DNA from: DATKZS01 sp035527835 [NCBI: bacterium]
GTDB lineage: Bacteria; RBG-13-61-14
Length of the DNA: 64,000 bases
Reading direction: 5' to 3'
Assembly: GCA_035527835.1 (NCBI GenBank)
Contig: DATKZS010000041.1
Span: 1-64,000, forward strand
Part shown: positions 35,105-45,042 of the stretch, piece after piece
How the letters are laid out: every line of letters begins with the position of its first letter
Position numbering within the stretch: the first letter of the stretch is position 1
The notes under the pieces: model-generated
Told to the model about the DNA's origin: nothing
The model's database searches: none
Seen by the model: the letters and a program-made list of their open reading frames with translations, nothing else
Made by a program: the position numbers and the translations under genes

Positions 35105-38100
35105 ATGAAACGCATCGCAAAGATCCTGGTTTTGTCCATTCTCGCCTTGGCCACCTTGATGGCGGGATGGGGGGGTAAAAATCACTCTCACTTCGGCTGC
35201 GTGGATGGCGGGGGGGGGCAGGACGGAGAGACGGTAGGCGGGGAATTATACCTGCCACCGGTCATCAGCGATAACTACGATCCGGGCGTGGTGATCGTAA
35301 AGTTGAAACCGTCGACCTCCGTTAGCTCCGTAATGGCCCGCCAGCTCTTTGATTCCATCGGCGTGAAATCCAAACGGAAGCTTTTTCCGGGCGCAGGCCA
35401 TGAGCTTTCCAACATCTACCTCGTAACCCTGAACAATCCTTATACTGATGTGATTGAATTGTCCAAGCTCCTGATGCGGAATCCATTGGTGGAATACGCG
35501 GAGCCCGACTACTGGATGGAGTTGTTGTACACGCCCGCTGATCCTTTTTATCTTTCTTCCGGGAGCTGGGGCCAGGCTTACGATGACATGTGGGGGCTGA
35601 AGCTGGTAGACCCGGAGGATGCCTGGGAGTTGAGCACGGGCGCGGGAGCGGTGATCGCGGTGGTGGACACCGGCGTGGATTACAATCACCCGGACCTGGC
35701 CAGCCGGATCTGGACCAATCCCGGGGAAGTGATTAACGGACTAGATGATGACGGGAACGGGTACATTGACGACCTGATGGGATGGGATTTTGCGGGAAAC
35801 AATATAAATGCATCGGATGATCAGGATGAAGATCCCATGGATTACCGAGGTCATGGGACAGCGGTTGCGGCAGTGGCAGGCGCTGCTACTGATAGTTATG
35901 GCATATTGGGACTCGCGTTTGATGCTGAAATAATGGCGGTAAAAGGATTTACCGATTGCGCGGATTGTATTGATGGAAGTGACCCTCCATCCCCGCCTTA
36001 TTGCCTTGAATGCGGCGCCGGTGACTGTCCCCTTGGCAAGAATTCGGAACTTTCCCTTGGTGTCATGTACGCCGCCGACATGGGGGCCGATGTCATCAAC
36101 ATGAGTTTTGAGAATAAATTTGCGCCAATTAATCAGAACCTGCTTTCCGCGGTCAAGTACGCTTATGGGAAGGGAGCGGTCCTGGTTGCAGGCTCGGGCA
36201 ACAATGGCCATTCAATCGAGCTCCACAATCACAACCCGGCACGATTCCCCTGGGCAATAACGGTCGGGGGAGTCAACGAGGCTGATTATCAATGGAGGAA
36301 TTCAAACTCCGGGACCTCCCTGGAAGTGGTGGCTCCGTCCGGAGGGATTGATGTAACTGATGCCAATGCGAACAATAACGTGCTTTCCTGCGCCTCCGGC
36401 CCGGGCCGGTCCGTGAGCTGCGCTTCCACTTATTTAGTAGGCCCCGATCATTTAAGGTCTAGCGGGGTCTCGCTTGCCATTCCCATGGTCTCCGGCTTGG
36501 CCGCGCTCATTAAATCGCGGCATCCGGAGTTCAGCAACGAGCAGATTCGGCAGGTAATTCGGGTCTCCGCCGATGATATAGTTGACCCGCGGAACGATGG
36601 ATCGAGCTACCCTGGTTTTGATGTTTTTACCGGCTATGGAAGGATCAACGCCTTCCAGGCGCTGTGCGATGATGATCTTGATCCGTTTTGTGACGCCAAC
36701 CCGGTGCGCGACCAAGTGGCCCATCCCCAGGAGGCGCTGATAATCTCGCCCTGGAACGGCGACGTGTTGAGCGGCGTGGTTGACATCTACGGGATCGCCA
36801 AAGGCCCCGAGTTCAGCGATTACATCCTGGAATACGGGGAAGGCGTTTATCCCTCCGGTTGGACCACGATCTCAACGTCGGTCACGCCCACCCCCGACCT
36901 TTCCCCCATAGACGGCACAATCCTCGGGAGCCTGGACTTCAGCGCCCTTTCCAGCGGGCCTTACACCATCCGCTTGACCGTGAATAGCACCCTCGGCCAT
37001 AGTTTTATTGACCGCGTAACCTTCCAGGTCGCCCGGCCGCTCCATGGCTTCCCCACCTCGGACCTCAACGACGGCAAGTTCGTCCACATCATCGGCATGT
37101 ACCGCGCCACCGTGCCGGTCCCATACATACGTTTTTACATCGGGGTGGAAGGATCGCAGCCGACCTTTGACCTCGAGCTCTATGACGCCGACGGCGGCAT
37201 TAACTTCGCCGATTATTGCCCGGGGCCAGGGGACCGCAAGATCTTTTACACCCTCTACACTGACCCCTTGAAATCAGGCGTGGGAGGCACGATCGTGAGC
37301 CAGGCCGTTGAAGATCCCCTGGTCCCGGACGACATTCCCGACCAGGCCCTTTACACCCTTTATTCAGGACCCAATCACCCCGACGCCTTGGCGCCCGGAG
37401 GCAACTATTTCTACCGCCTGGAGGCGGTCATGGGGCCGGACGCCGATACCCCGGACGAGACCGTGGACTGCAGCAACGCCTTCAAGGTGCTCACCACCGG
37501 CCAGATCGGCATCCTGCCCGGAAATTCCATTCAGTTCATGGCCGTGGACTGCTGCGGGCCTTATGAGGTGGTGGGAGGCGGGGCCTTGACTCCGCCGGGT
37601 TATTGCCCCGTCGTGAGCCGGCCCCTCCGCACCTCGGCCTGGAGCCACGGGGTGGACACAAATTACGATGGAAAATTTTCATTCTATTTCTTAGCTAATT
37701 CCAGCGCTATGGCTTTTTCCCTGGTGGACGCCGACGCCGACAGCCTGTGCGACGGCTGCGCGGACAAGGAAGTCTCCGGTCCCAATTACGCGGTCCCCGG
37801 ATTGGCCAACGGAGAGAATTATACTATTGCCTACATGGTTACCAACCCCAAGGGGGAGTTCCTTCGCATCCGTAAAACCGTCAACGGCTCTCCTCGGTAT
37901 TTATCCGGGAATTACAACTGGGACGTTTCCGGCAATTATGATCCGCCTGTAGACCTTGACCAGGAAACCACCGAGGCGGTCTGCGCCACCATCGAGAACG
38001 AATCATGGAAATATATCAATTGCTTGGAGGGGTATCACCGCTGGCTCTGGTTCAATGTCCTGGCCGAGAACAATATCTTTATTAAGCCGCCGGCATCGTC

Positions 38101-38713
38101 TTTTTATGAGCTTACGAGCGAGCCTTATCCCTTTTTGCCCGTTTCCTCGGCCCGGGGGACCGGTTATTTCCTGGAACAGCCTCAAGGCGCGATCCAGTCT
38201 TACCTCCCGGTTATCCTGGGCCATATTGATGAAGAAGGGAAGCCGGAGGGCGTAAGCATCGTCGTGGAAAAAGAAACCCGGGCCCGCCAAATCCTTGCCG
38301 GCATTGGCCCTGATTTGCTGCATTATCCCGGGGAGCTGAGGCTGATGCTTTCCGGGCTTCTGACCGCGAAGTTTAATCTCTCGGCCGCGGCAAGGCTGGA
38401 TGATCCTTTGATCGGTGCCAGGGTCATCGGTTCGGACCTGACGGTGGAGGAAATCGTCGGACAGGCCGATGCCCTGATCGCCTCCATTATTCCCGTATCC
38501 GTTCCGGGCAAGGGCAAGTGCCGGGTGAAGGTGATAAAACTTACAGAAGACCAGCTTGCGGAGATTGACCAGATAACCCGCCTGCTCTCAGCGATCAACA
38601 AGGCCCTGGTGACTTACTATAATCCCGCATCCCAACCCCTGAAAATAAAACATCCTTATGATATCAATTCGACATTAGAAGGAGATACCACTCCCGTTTC
38701 TCCCAAACTCTGA
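35105..38713 (+). CDS. Large secreted subtilisin-like (S8) serine protease
   Basis: 1202 residues; ATG after GGAGGACGGAA. Signal peptide, then a fervidolysin-type propeptide (residues ~55-135), then the S8 catalytic domain. Catalytic Asp in V-V-D-T-G-V-D (~188), His in R-G-H-G-T-A-V-A (~249), oxyanion Asn in A-G-S-G-N-N-G, and Ser in G-V-S-L-A-I-P (~455, in place of the usual G-T-S-M-A-T-P). A calcium-type D-D-D-G-N-G-Y-I-D-D loop and several cysteines are inserted. A ~640-residue C-terminal region begins with an Ig-like domain (S-P-W-N-G-D-V-L-S-G). GC is clearly lower than in flanking genes. Probably extracellular and co-transcribed with the following propeller gene. Confidence 0.93.
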   Translation: MKRIAKILVLSILALATLMAGWGGKNHSHFGCVDGGGGQDGETVGGELYLPPVISDNYDPGVVIVKLKPSTSVSSVMARQLFDSIGVKSKRKLFPGAGHELSNIYLVTLNNPYTDVIELSKLLMRNPLVEYAEPDYWMELLYTPADPFYLSSGSWGQAYDDMWGLKLVDPEDAWELSTGAGAVIAVVDTGVDYNHPDLASRIWTNPGEVINGLDDDGNGYIDDLMGWDFAGNNINASDDQDEDPMDYRGHGTAVAAVAGAATDSYGILGLAFDAEIMAVKGFTDCADCIDGSDPPSPPYCLECGAGDCPLGKNSELSLGVMYAADMGADVINMSFENKFAPINQNLLSAVKYAYGKGAVLVAGSGNNGHSIELHNHNPARFPWAITVGGVNEADYQWRNSNSGTSLEVVAPSGGIDVTDANANNNVLSCASGPGRSVSCASTYLVGPDHLRSSGVSLAIPMVSGLAALIKSRHPEFSNEQIRQVIRVSADDIVDPRNDGSSYPGFDVFTGYGRINAFQALCDDDLDPFCDANPVRDQVAHPQEALIISPWNGDVLSGVVDIYGIAKGPEFSDYILEYGEGVYPSGWTTISTSVTPTPDLSPIDGTILGSLDFSALSSGPYTIRLTVNSTLGHSFIDRVTFQVARPLHGFPTSDLNDGKFVHIIGMYRATVPVPYIRFYIGVEGSQPTFDLELYDADGGINFADYCPGPGDRKIFYTLYTDPLKSGVGGTIVSQAVEDPLVPDDIPDQALYTLYSGPNHPDALAPGGNYFYRLEAVMGPDADTPDETVDCSNAFKVLTTGQIGILPGNSIQFMAVDCCGPYEVVGGGALTPPGYCPVVSRPLRTSAWSHGVDTNYDGKFSFYFLANSSAMAFSLVDADADSLCDGCADKEVSGPNYAVPGLANGENYTIAYMVTNPKGEFLRIRKTVNGSPRYLSGNYNWDVSGNYDPPVDLDQETTEAVCATIENESWKYINCLEGYHRWLWFNVLAENNIFIKPPASSFYELTSEPYPFLPVSSARGTGYFLEQPQGAIQSYLPVILGHIDEEGKPEGVSIVVEKETRARQILAGIGPDLLHYPGELRLMLSGLLTAKFNLSAAARLDDPLIGARVIGSDLTVEEIVGQADALIASIIPVSVPGKGKCRVKVIKLTEDQLAEIDQITRLLSAINKALVTYYNPASQPLKIKHPYDINSTLEGDTTPVSPKL

Positions 38714-38728
38714 AAAAGGAGGCGCAAC

Positions 38729-39973
38729 ATGAGGAAAATAATTTATTTTATCATTTTTTTAATCATGAAAAGCTCATATTCATCTACCGCCTTGGGCCAG
38801 GAGGTTCCCATCACTACTGATCCCGCCACTCAAATTCATCCCGCGATTGACGGCGACCGGATTGTATACACTGATTACAGAAACGGCGCATCGGATATTT
38901 ATCTCTTCGACCTGTCATCTCAAACCGAAACCCGCATCACCTCTGATCCTTCTTATCAAAAGGACGCAAAAATATCAGGCGACAAAATTGTCTATCACGA
39001 TTGGCGTAATTATATTGTAGGATGGGCTGATAACGATATCTACCTTTTGGATCTTTCCACCCTGACCGAGACCAGGATCACCAGCGTTCAATCAAAGAAG
39101 GAAAACGTTACCATCAACGGCCGCTGGATCGCCTGGCTGGACTGGAGAACTGATGTGGATGAATGCTTGACCGATCCGTGGGGCTGTTATCGGCGCGATC
39201 TAATGATGTTTTTCCATGACCTGCAGACAAACTCGGAAGCTCCTCTCCCTCCTTGGATCCCAACCTTTGATACTCCCTGGGGCCGCCCTTCCGTTTCCGG
39301 AGACCTTGCGACTTATAAGAGAAAAAGTGGAGGGGATCAGGCAGGTTGGTGTGATGAGATGGTTATTAATCTTCCTGATGATGAATACTCCTCGATTGAA
39401 CTTGCCGATTTATCGCAATTCCCGGACATCAGTTACACCGAATTGATTGGAGGCTCCACTAACGCTTCTTGGGCGGATATTTCCGGCGATAATGTTATTT
39501 ATGGCATCCTGGAGCAATCCGATATTTATCTGCGCGTGCTTTCCACCGGCGAGGATAGGATGATTATCGCGGGCCCCGCCGACCATGCCCGCATTAAAGG
39601 CGACTGGGTGGTGTTCGTGCGGAACGGCTATCTCTGGTATTACGATATTTCCACGGACCTGGAGACGCAGATGCCCGTGGGGCCGGTCGAGACATATTAT
39701 GCTCCCTCCATTTCCGGCAACCGGATCGTTTACACCGCCGACCGGTTCGGGAACTATGACATCTTCATGTACGAAATTCCCGGGCCTCCGTCTCCGGAGC
39801 CGGAACCCACCACTCCCTCCCTGGCGGGCAATGACGAGGCCGTGAGCCATGAGGAGCGCGTGGGCGAGGTCTTTTGCGCCGGCCTGCAAAGCCCCTGGGC
39901 CATGATGGGATCATTGGGGGTCCCCTTTCTAGCCGCCGGCCTGATCCGTCGTTCCCGGCGCCGCAAGTACTGA
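38729..39973 (+). CDS. Secreted TolB-like beta-propeller protein with C-terminal membrane anchor
   Basis: 414 residues, AAAGGAGGCGCAAC before the ATG, 15 bp after the protease stop. Signal peptide, then repeated propeller strands of the type I-S-G-D-K-I-V-Y-x-D-W-R-N and D-I-Y-L-L-D-L-S-T. After a Pro/Glu linker comes a short hydrophobic stretch and an R-R-S-R-R-R-K-Y end, the layout of C-terminal sorting signals (PEP-CTERM/MYXO-CTERM type), though no named motif is certain. Likely a surface partner or substrate of the protease. Confidence 0.78.
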   Translation: MRKIIYFIIFLIMKSSYSSTALGQEVPITTDPATQIHPAIDGDRIVYTDYRNGASDIYLFDLSSQTETRITSDPSYQKDAKISGDKIVYHDWRNYIVGWADNDIYLLDLSTLTETRITSVQSKKENVTINGRWIAWLDWRTDVDECLTDPWGCYRRDLMMFFHDLQTNSEAPLPPWIPTFDTPWGRPSVSGDLATYKRKSGGDQAGWCDEMVINLPDDEYSSIELADLSQFPDISYTELIGGSTNASWADISGDNVIYGILEQSDIYLRVLSTGEDRMIIAGPADHARIKGDWVVFVRNGYLWYYDISTDLETQMPVGPVETYYAPSISGNRIVYTADRFGNYDIFMYEIPGPPSPEPEPTTPSLAGNDEAVSHEERVGEVFCAGLQSPWAMMGSLGVPFLAAGLIRRSRRRKY

Positions 39974-40105
39974 TCGCGGCGATCAATTCCATGCGATTCA
40001 TCCCGGCGCCACGTCTCCATTTCATCCGGGTGTGAGATCGGGAATACTCATGCCGATCTCCTCGATCCTCGCTCCTTTTCTATGATTGCAGCTCGCCGCG
40101 CCCCC

Positions 40106-40153
40106 AAGCCTCAAGCCCCACGCCCCAAGCCTCAAGCCCCAAGCTCAAGCCTC
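40106..40153 (-). repeat. GGCTTGAGG word block (copy 3, overlapping the RND gene end)
   Basis: On the minus (coding) strand it reads AGGCTTGAGCTTGGGGCTTGA.. and provides the last codons L-E-L-G-A and the stop of the RND gene. The complementary arm is missing. Confidence 0.85.
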
Positions 40154-42900
40154 TTCTCCCTGGCCGTCGCCTCCTCCCTGGTCTTGGCGAGGTTGTGCTC
40201 GATCCGCTCCGCGATCTGGGGGTGGGCGGTGCGGAGGCGGTCGAGGGTCATCGGGTTGAGCATGAGGATTTTAGCGGAGGGCTCGGCGATCCAAGACACG
40301 GGCGACGGCCGCGGCTCATCGCCCGGGATGCAGCCGAAGTCGAACCCGGAGGGCACCAGGGCCACGGACTCAGCGGCGCCCGCGGCCTTGCCGGAGGCCC
40401 CGTTCCTGGTGGCCTTGACCCCGCCGGAGAGCACGATGAACAGGTCCTTGACCACGTCGCCCTGCTTCACCACCGGCTCGCCCGGGCCGTAGAACCCGAA
40501 CACGCCCATCAAGGTGGCGACCTTTTCCTGGTGCGGGCTTAAGCCCTGGAACAGCCGCACCGGCGCGGCCTCTCCGCCGATGCCCAGGCCCACGTGGTCC
40601 CACAGCGTGGTCACGCGCACCGTCGAGACCAGCGCCGGCAACAGCACCTGGTCGCCGAGCAGCGCCACCATCACCGTCATCCCCGTGAGCAGACCGAACT
40701 GACGGATGGGAACGAAGTCCGACCCGCCCAGGATGGAGAACCCGAAGAACAGGCTCACCGACGTGAACAGCGCCGGCTTGCTCATCACCCGAAGCGTCCG
40801 CTTCATGGCCTCGTCCGGGTCAATCGCGGTCTTGAGCTCGTCATTGTACCGCGCCAGGATGTGGATGGTGTCGTCCACCACCAGCCCGATGGCGATGCAC
40901 GAGATCAGCGCCGTGGACAGGTTGATCGTGATCCCGAAGTAGCCCATGAACCCGAACAGCACCAGGATCGGCAGCGCGTTCGGCACCATCGCGATCAATC
41001 CCACCTTCACCGACAGGAACAGCAGCGCCATCACCAGGAAAATCAGGATGACGCTCGACGCCAGGCTCTTCATCTGGCCCGACGCGATCGCCACGGCGCT
41101 CTTGTTCACGAGCGGGATCGTCCCCGACACTTTGACCTTCGCGTCCGGCCCGAACAGCGTCTTCGCGTACTCCTCGATCCGCGCCACCGCCTGGTTGGTC
41201 GCGGTCGAGCCCACGATCCTGCTCCGCACCATGATGTTGGCCCGCGAGTAGTCCGACGTGACGTACGGCGCGAAGTCATTGGGGTTGCCCGAGAACGAAT
41301 AAAAGAGCAGGAGCTGGGCCACTTCCTTCCGCGTTTCCGGGAGCCGTTGGGCCGCGGGGTCGTTCTTGTGGAAGACCTTGTTCAACAGCTTCACGTAGTC
41401 GGTGACGGCCATGGTGAGGTCCACTCCCGCGATCTTTTCCGTCATCCAGTTCTGGAACAGCTCCATCTTGCGCAGCAGCGCCGGGTCCTTGAAAGCGTCC
41501 GGCTTGCCCGCGTCCAGGATCACCAAAAACGGCGCCGCGCCCGCCAGGTACTTCTGCTGCACCTGGTTGGAGACCGTCACCGGATCGTCCTTCGAGAAAA
41601 AGGTCAGGAAGTCGGTGTCGAACTCGATCCGGAACATCCCGATGGCCGCGATCAGCGCGATCAGGGCCGAGGCCGCCAGGATGGGGATGCGCCGGCGGAT
41701 GTCGAACTCGGCCAGCGACTCCACCAACTGGTCCATGAGACCGGGCTTCTTCTCCCCCGACTCCGGGTCCTCCCGCCGCGGCCTTTGCTTCGGCAGCAGC
41801 GCCAGCACCGCCGGCGTCACCGTGAGCGCCAGCAGCACCGCGAAGCTCACCCCCACCGCCGAGGCGATCCCCATCTCCTGGAGCGACAAAATGTTGTTCC
41901 ACAAGAGCGACCCGAACCCGATCACCGTGGTCAGCCCGCACAGCGCGAGCGGAAGCGCCGCCCGCCTCACGGTGGACGCAACGATCTCCGCGGCGCTGCC
42001 CTGGTCCGTCAGCTCCTCCAGATAATCGCTGAGCACGTAGATGGTGTACGCGTTCCCGATCGCGATGATCTGCGGCGGCAGCACCATCGTCACCATCCCG
42101 ATCGGAATCGCCATCACGCCCATGAACCCGATGGTCCAGATGGTCGTGATCACCACCGTCGCCAGCGGCAGAACCACCCCCCGGACCGACCGGAAGCTGA
42201 TCAGCAGGATCACCGTGATCAAGGCGAACATGAGCGGCACGAACCGCTTCAGGTCCCTTAAAATCGCCCGGTGGATCTCCGTGCTCGTCGCCGCGATCCC
42301 CGAGACGTAGAACTTCTCCGGGCCCGACTCCCGGTTCAAGATCGCCGAGATCTCGTCCATGATCTCGTAATACCGGCTCTGGTCCGCGTCCAGGTCCTCC
42401 AGAAACACGTTGACCGCCGCCGTGCGCCGGTCCGCGCTCACCAGGTTCCGGTCGTACATCGTGTTCTCGCCGAGCGCCCCCTTCAGCGCCGCCCATTCCT
42501 CCGCCGTCTCCGGGACCTTCGCCATCAGCGGCTTCACGTTGATCATCATCCCCGAGCCGAAAATCCGCTGCACGTTGGTCAGGCTCAAAACCTTCCGCAC
42601 CCCGGCGAGCGCCGCCACCGCGTCCGTCACCCGCGCGAGCTTCGTGATCCGCGCCGCGCTGAACACGTCCTCCCCCGCCGGCGACACCATCGCGATCACC
42701 GTAACCCCGTCGTCCCCGAACACCCTCTTCACCTGCATGAAAAATTCCTTGTCCGGGTCGCCGCTGATGAAAAAATCATCCACCGCGCTCGTGAATTTCA
42801 CCCTCGGAACGTAATAACCGAAAAAGACCGTGATGATACCGACCGCCAAAAGCGTCAGCTTCGGCCGCCCCACCACCCGGTTAATGATCCGCGCCATCAT
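40132..42900 (-). CDS. RND/MMPL-family exporter fused to a cyclic-nucleotide-binding domain
   Basis: 922 residues. Two RND halves, each one TM + periplasmic loop + five TM, with sterol-sensing/MMPL features (G-N-A-Y-T-I-Y-V in the first half, the I-A-I-G-L-V-V-D-D-T-I-H-I proton-relay region in the second). Residues ~780-905 look like a cNMP-binding beta-roll (G-V-F-G-F-Y-G-P-G-E-P-V-V-K-Q-G-D-V-V-K-D-L-F-I-V-L-S-G-G-V). This cytoplasmic domain could gate transport by a ligand. Substrate unknown; lipids or hopanoids are typical for this RND branch. The final codons lie in a GGCTTGAGG repeat. Confidence 0.9.
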   Translation of the reverse strand: MMARIINRVVGRPKLTLLAVGIITVFFGYYVPRVKFTSAVDDFFISGDPDKEFFMQVKRVFGDDGVTVIAMVSPAGEDVFSAARITKLARVTDAVAALAGVRKVLSLTNVQRIFGSGMMINVKPLMAKVPETAEEWAALKGALGENTMYDRNLVSADRRTAAVNVFLEDLDADQSRYYEIMDEISAILNRESGPEKFYVSGIAATSTEIHRAILRDLKRFVPLMFALITVILLISFRSVRGVVLPLATVVITTIWTIGFMGVMAIPIGMVTMVLPPQIIAIGNAYTIYVLSDYLEELTDQGSAAEIVASTVRRAALPLALCGLTTVIGFGSLLWNNILSLQEMGIASAVGVSFAVLLALTVTPAVLALLPKQRPRREDPESGEKKPGLMDQLVESLAEFDIRRRIPILAASALIALIAAIGMFRIEFDTDFLTFFSKDDPVTVSNQVQQKYLAGAAPFLVILDAGKPDAFKDPALLRKMELFQNWMTEKIAGVDLTMAVTDYVKLLNKVFHKNDPAAQRLPETRKEVAQLLLFYSFSGNPNDFAPYVTSDYSRANIMVRSRIVGSTATNQAVARIEEYAKTLFGPDAKVKVSGTIPLVNKSAVAIASGQMKSLASSVILIFLVMALLFLSVKVGLIAMVPNALPILVLFGFMGYFGITINLSTALISCIAIGLVVDDTIHILARYNDELKTAIDPDEAMKRTLRVMSKPALFTSVSLFFGFSILGGSDFVPIRQFGLLTGMTVMVALLGDQVLLPALVSTVRVTTLWDHVGLGIGGEAAPVRLFQGLSPHQEKVATLMGVFGFYGPGEPVVKQGDVVKDLFIVLSGGVKATRNGASGKAAGAAESVALVPSGFDFGCIPGDEPRPSPVSWIAEPSAKILMLNPMTLDRLRTAHPQIAERIEHNLAKTREEATAREKRLELGA

Positions 42901-43134
42901 GATAAGACCCTTCCAGGATTAATATGCCTGACCATGCGAGCATAGAGATGCAACCCTGGTGCCGGAATCATCGAAAAGGGGCAGGACAATTTGATAAATA
43001 AAATCAGCGGGTTAAATGGACCAACAATGGCCGGTCACCCTCTGCCCCCCATCGGTCCCCCTCGATTTCTCACAATCGGCAAATGAATTTTCAATTTATA
43101 TAATTGAGGACCCTGTACTACTAACATGTAAGAT
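42901..43134. other. Intergenic stretch without recognisable genes
   Basis: No coding frame, RNA gene or strong hairpin seen before MITE copy 3. Slightly AT-rich towards its right end, where the MITE inserted. Confidence 0.5.
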
Positions 43135-43397
43135 CAGTGCTGTCCAAAATAAACGGACCGGAAAACCGCCAAGGCGCCAAGAGCGCCAAGGATTATTTTT
43201 TAACACGATTTTAAGAGGGCTTGGGCGCGTATGTTTCCGGCTTGGCGCTCCCGTCGGCCGATCCGCCAAGCCGGTTGGGGCCAACGCTCCGGAGCTGTTA
43301 TTTGCCGGGCCGCAAAGAAACATCATGATTTACTTGGCGATCCTTGGCGCTCTTGGCGTCTTGGCGGTTTTCTTACGGCCTATTTTGGACAAGAGTG
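43135..43397 (+). mobile_element. MITE copy 3 (263 bp)
   Basis: Same ends as copies 1 and 2. Perfect 9-bp target duplication ATGTAAGAT at 43126-43134 and 43398-43406. Confidence 0.93.
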
Positions 43398-43464
43398 ATG
43401 TAAGATGTATAAATTTCTTTGCACTTTTCGCGAAATCATGCGCATCCGGCTGAAAGAATGAATG

Positions 43465-43529
43465 AACAAGGAGATACAGGATATTCAGGATAAGAAAATC
43501 TTATCCTTGACATCCTGAATATCCTTGTT
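43465..43529. repeat. AACAAGGA..ATTCAGGATAAGA hairpin
   Basis: Words GATATTCAGGAT/AAGGATAAGA and their complement around an AAATC loop; near-perfect 30-bp stem. Only one copy in the window. Confidence 0.8.
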
Positions 43530-43705
43530 AATAAACTCTTTGGTTGCGGCCAAAGGCCGCGCTGGGCGGAATCCAGGGGCGAGATTCTGCCCGCCGTTTA
43601 CACCAATTTGAGTCCGCGGCGGTTCACCCGGAGATCGAGCGCGACGAGGGATCCGATCAGGAGGCATAACCACGCGGCCTGGGCCGCTCCGGCGCCGACC
43701 CCTCC

Positions 43706-43893
43706 ATTCCAGTCAAGAAACTCTCCGGCCAGGGCATGGCCGTGCTCCTGACCGACCATAATATCCCCATGACCTTCGCCTTCGCCCAATACGTCTATCT
43801 CCTGGTCGCGGGCGAGATCATCTGCGAGGGTACGCCCGGGGAAATAGCGGAGAGCGAGCGCGCGCCGATATTACCCGGGCCACGCCCTTGATT
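43706..43893 (+). pseudogene. Relic of an LptB/LivF-type ABC ATPase C terminus
   Basis: In frame from 43706 the sequence reads V-K-K-L-S-G-Q-G-M-A-V-L-L-T-D-H-N-I and then V-Y-L-L-V-A-G-E-I-I-C-E-G-T-P-G-E-I-A-E-S-E, ending at a stop. This is the H-loop and C-terminal part of LptB-like ATPases (..V-L-I-T-D-H-N-V..G-T-P-x-E-I). The Walker B region upstream is garbled, though traces of a G-G-E-R-R-R..A-R-D-P segment may be discernible back to about 43605. No start, no intact motor domain: a decayed fragment. Confidence 0.75.
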
Positions 43894-43938
43894 TCGGGGC
43901 GGCGGCCAGGGGCGAGAAGCCTTGAATCCGCTTCCCCT

Positions 43939-45042
43939 TTACATCATTTTCGCCTGCCGCTTGGCCGTGTACTGGTCAATGATGACGATGACGACCACGG
44001 CGAGGCCGACGATAAAGCGCTCGTAGTAGGGCGCGCCGGTGATCTGGTTCAAGCCGTTGTGGAGCACGCCGAAGATGAGGGCGCCGATCACGGCGCCGAG
44101 CACGGAGCCTTTGCCTCCGGTGAGCGACGCTCCTCCCACCACGGCGGCGGCGATCACGTCGAGCTCGTAGCCCAGCGCCAGGCTCTGCTGGCCCTGGCCC
44201 ATGACCACGGCCAGGATCAGGCCGGACACCGATGCCAGCACCGCGCCGGTCAAGTAAACGATGGTCTTCATGCCGGCCACGTTGACCCCGGAGAAGCGCG
44301 CCGCCGTCTCGTTGCCGCCGACGGCGTGGATCTGCCGGCCCCACCTCGTCCGCACCATGAACCAGTGGAACGCGAGCGCGATCACCACCATCAGCACCAG
44401 CGGCGAGAAGTTGAGCACGTCAATGTAGCGGTAACCCAGGATGACCTGGTCCCGCGGGATTTTCTCGGAGAGGTCTATATAGGTCTTGCCCCTCATGATG
44501 ATGTAGGCGAGCCCGCGGGCGATGCCCATGATCCCGAGCGTCGCGATGAACGGCGGGAGCTGGATGGCCAGGAAGTTCGAGACCGGCGCCTCCACCCGCT
44601 TGGGCAGGCGCTCCCGCAGTCCCGCCGGCAGCTTGATCTCGACGATCATGAAGCTGGCCAGCGCGCCGCAGCACACGCCCACCCCGAGGCCGGCGAGGCA
44701 GCTCGGGAACAGCGGCCAGTCCAGGTTGATATAGAAATAGCCCGTGACCACCGACGTCAGCGCCATCACCGAACCGGGCGACAGGTCAATTCCGAACGAG
44801 ATGATGATCATCGCGGCCCCCACCGCCGCGATCGCGTAAAAACTGGAGTAGCGCAGGATGAGCATGAGGTTGTCGAGCTTGATGAAATACAGGCCCCGGC
44901 CGAACTTGGCCTCGATGATCACGTAGAACACCGCCATCTCCAGGAGCAGGATCATGAACACGCTGAACTCCCGATAGGCCAGGATGCTCCTGAGCGCGCC
45001 CCGCTTCTTCCCCGCTCCCCCTCCGGATGGATTGTCAGGCAT
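43939..45042 (-). CDS. RbsC/MglC-type sugar ABC transporter permease
   Basis: 367 residues from the ATG at 45042 (GGGAGGAAG upstream). About nine or ten TM helices with family blocks G-I-D-L-S-P-G-S-V-M-A-L, G-G-N-E-T-A-A-R-F-S-G-V-N and A-A-A-V-V-G-G-A-S-L-T-G-G-K-G-S-V-L-G-A. The inner-membrane pore of a carbohydrate (or nucleoside) importer. The ATPase gene is 80 bp upstream. No periplasmic binding protein gene is nearby. Confidence 0.92.
   Translation of the reverse strand: MPDNPSGGGAGKKRGALRSILAYREFSVFMILLLEMAVFYVIIEAKFGRGLYFIKLDNLMLILRYSSFYAIAAVGAAMIIISFGIDLSPGSVMALTSVVTGYFYINLDWPLFPSCLAGLGVGVCCGALASFMIVEIKLPAGLRERLPKRVEAPVSNFLAIQLPPFIATLGIMGIARGLAYIIMRGKTYIDLSEKIPRDQVILGYRYIDVLNFSPLVLMVVIALAFHWFMVRTRWGRQIHAVGGNETAARFSGVNVAGMKTIVYLTGAVLASVSGLILAVVMGQGQQSLALGYELDVIAAAVVGGASLTGGKGSVLGAVIGALIFGVLHNGLNQITGAPYYERFIVGLAVVVIVIIDQYTAKRQAKMM

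Noticed and set aside
40594-42261. A 555-codon plus-strand frame antisense to the RND exporter
   Set aside because: Arg/His/Gln-rich, no motif; the minus strand carries a convincing RND protein throughout.
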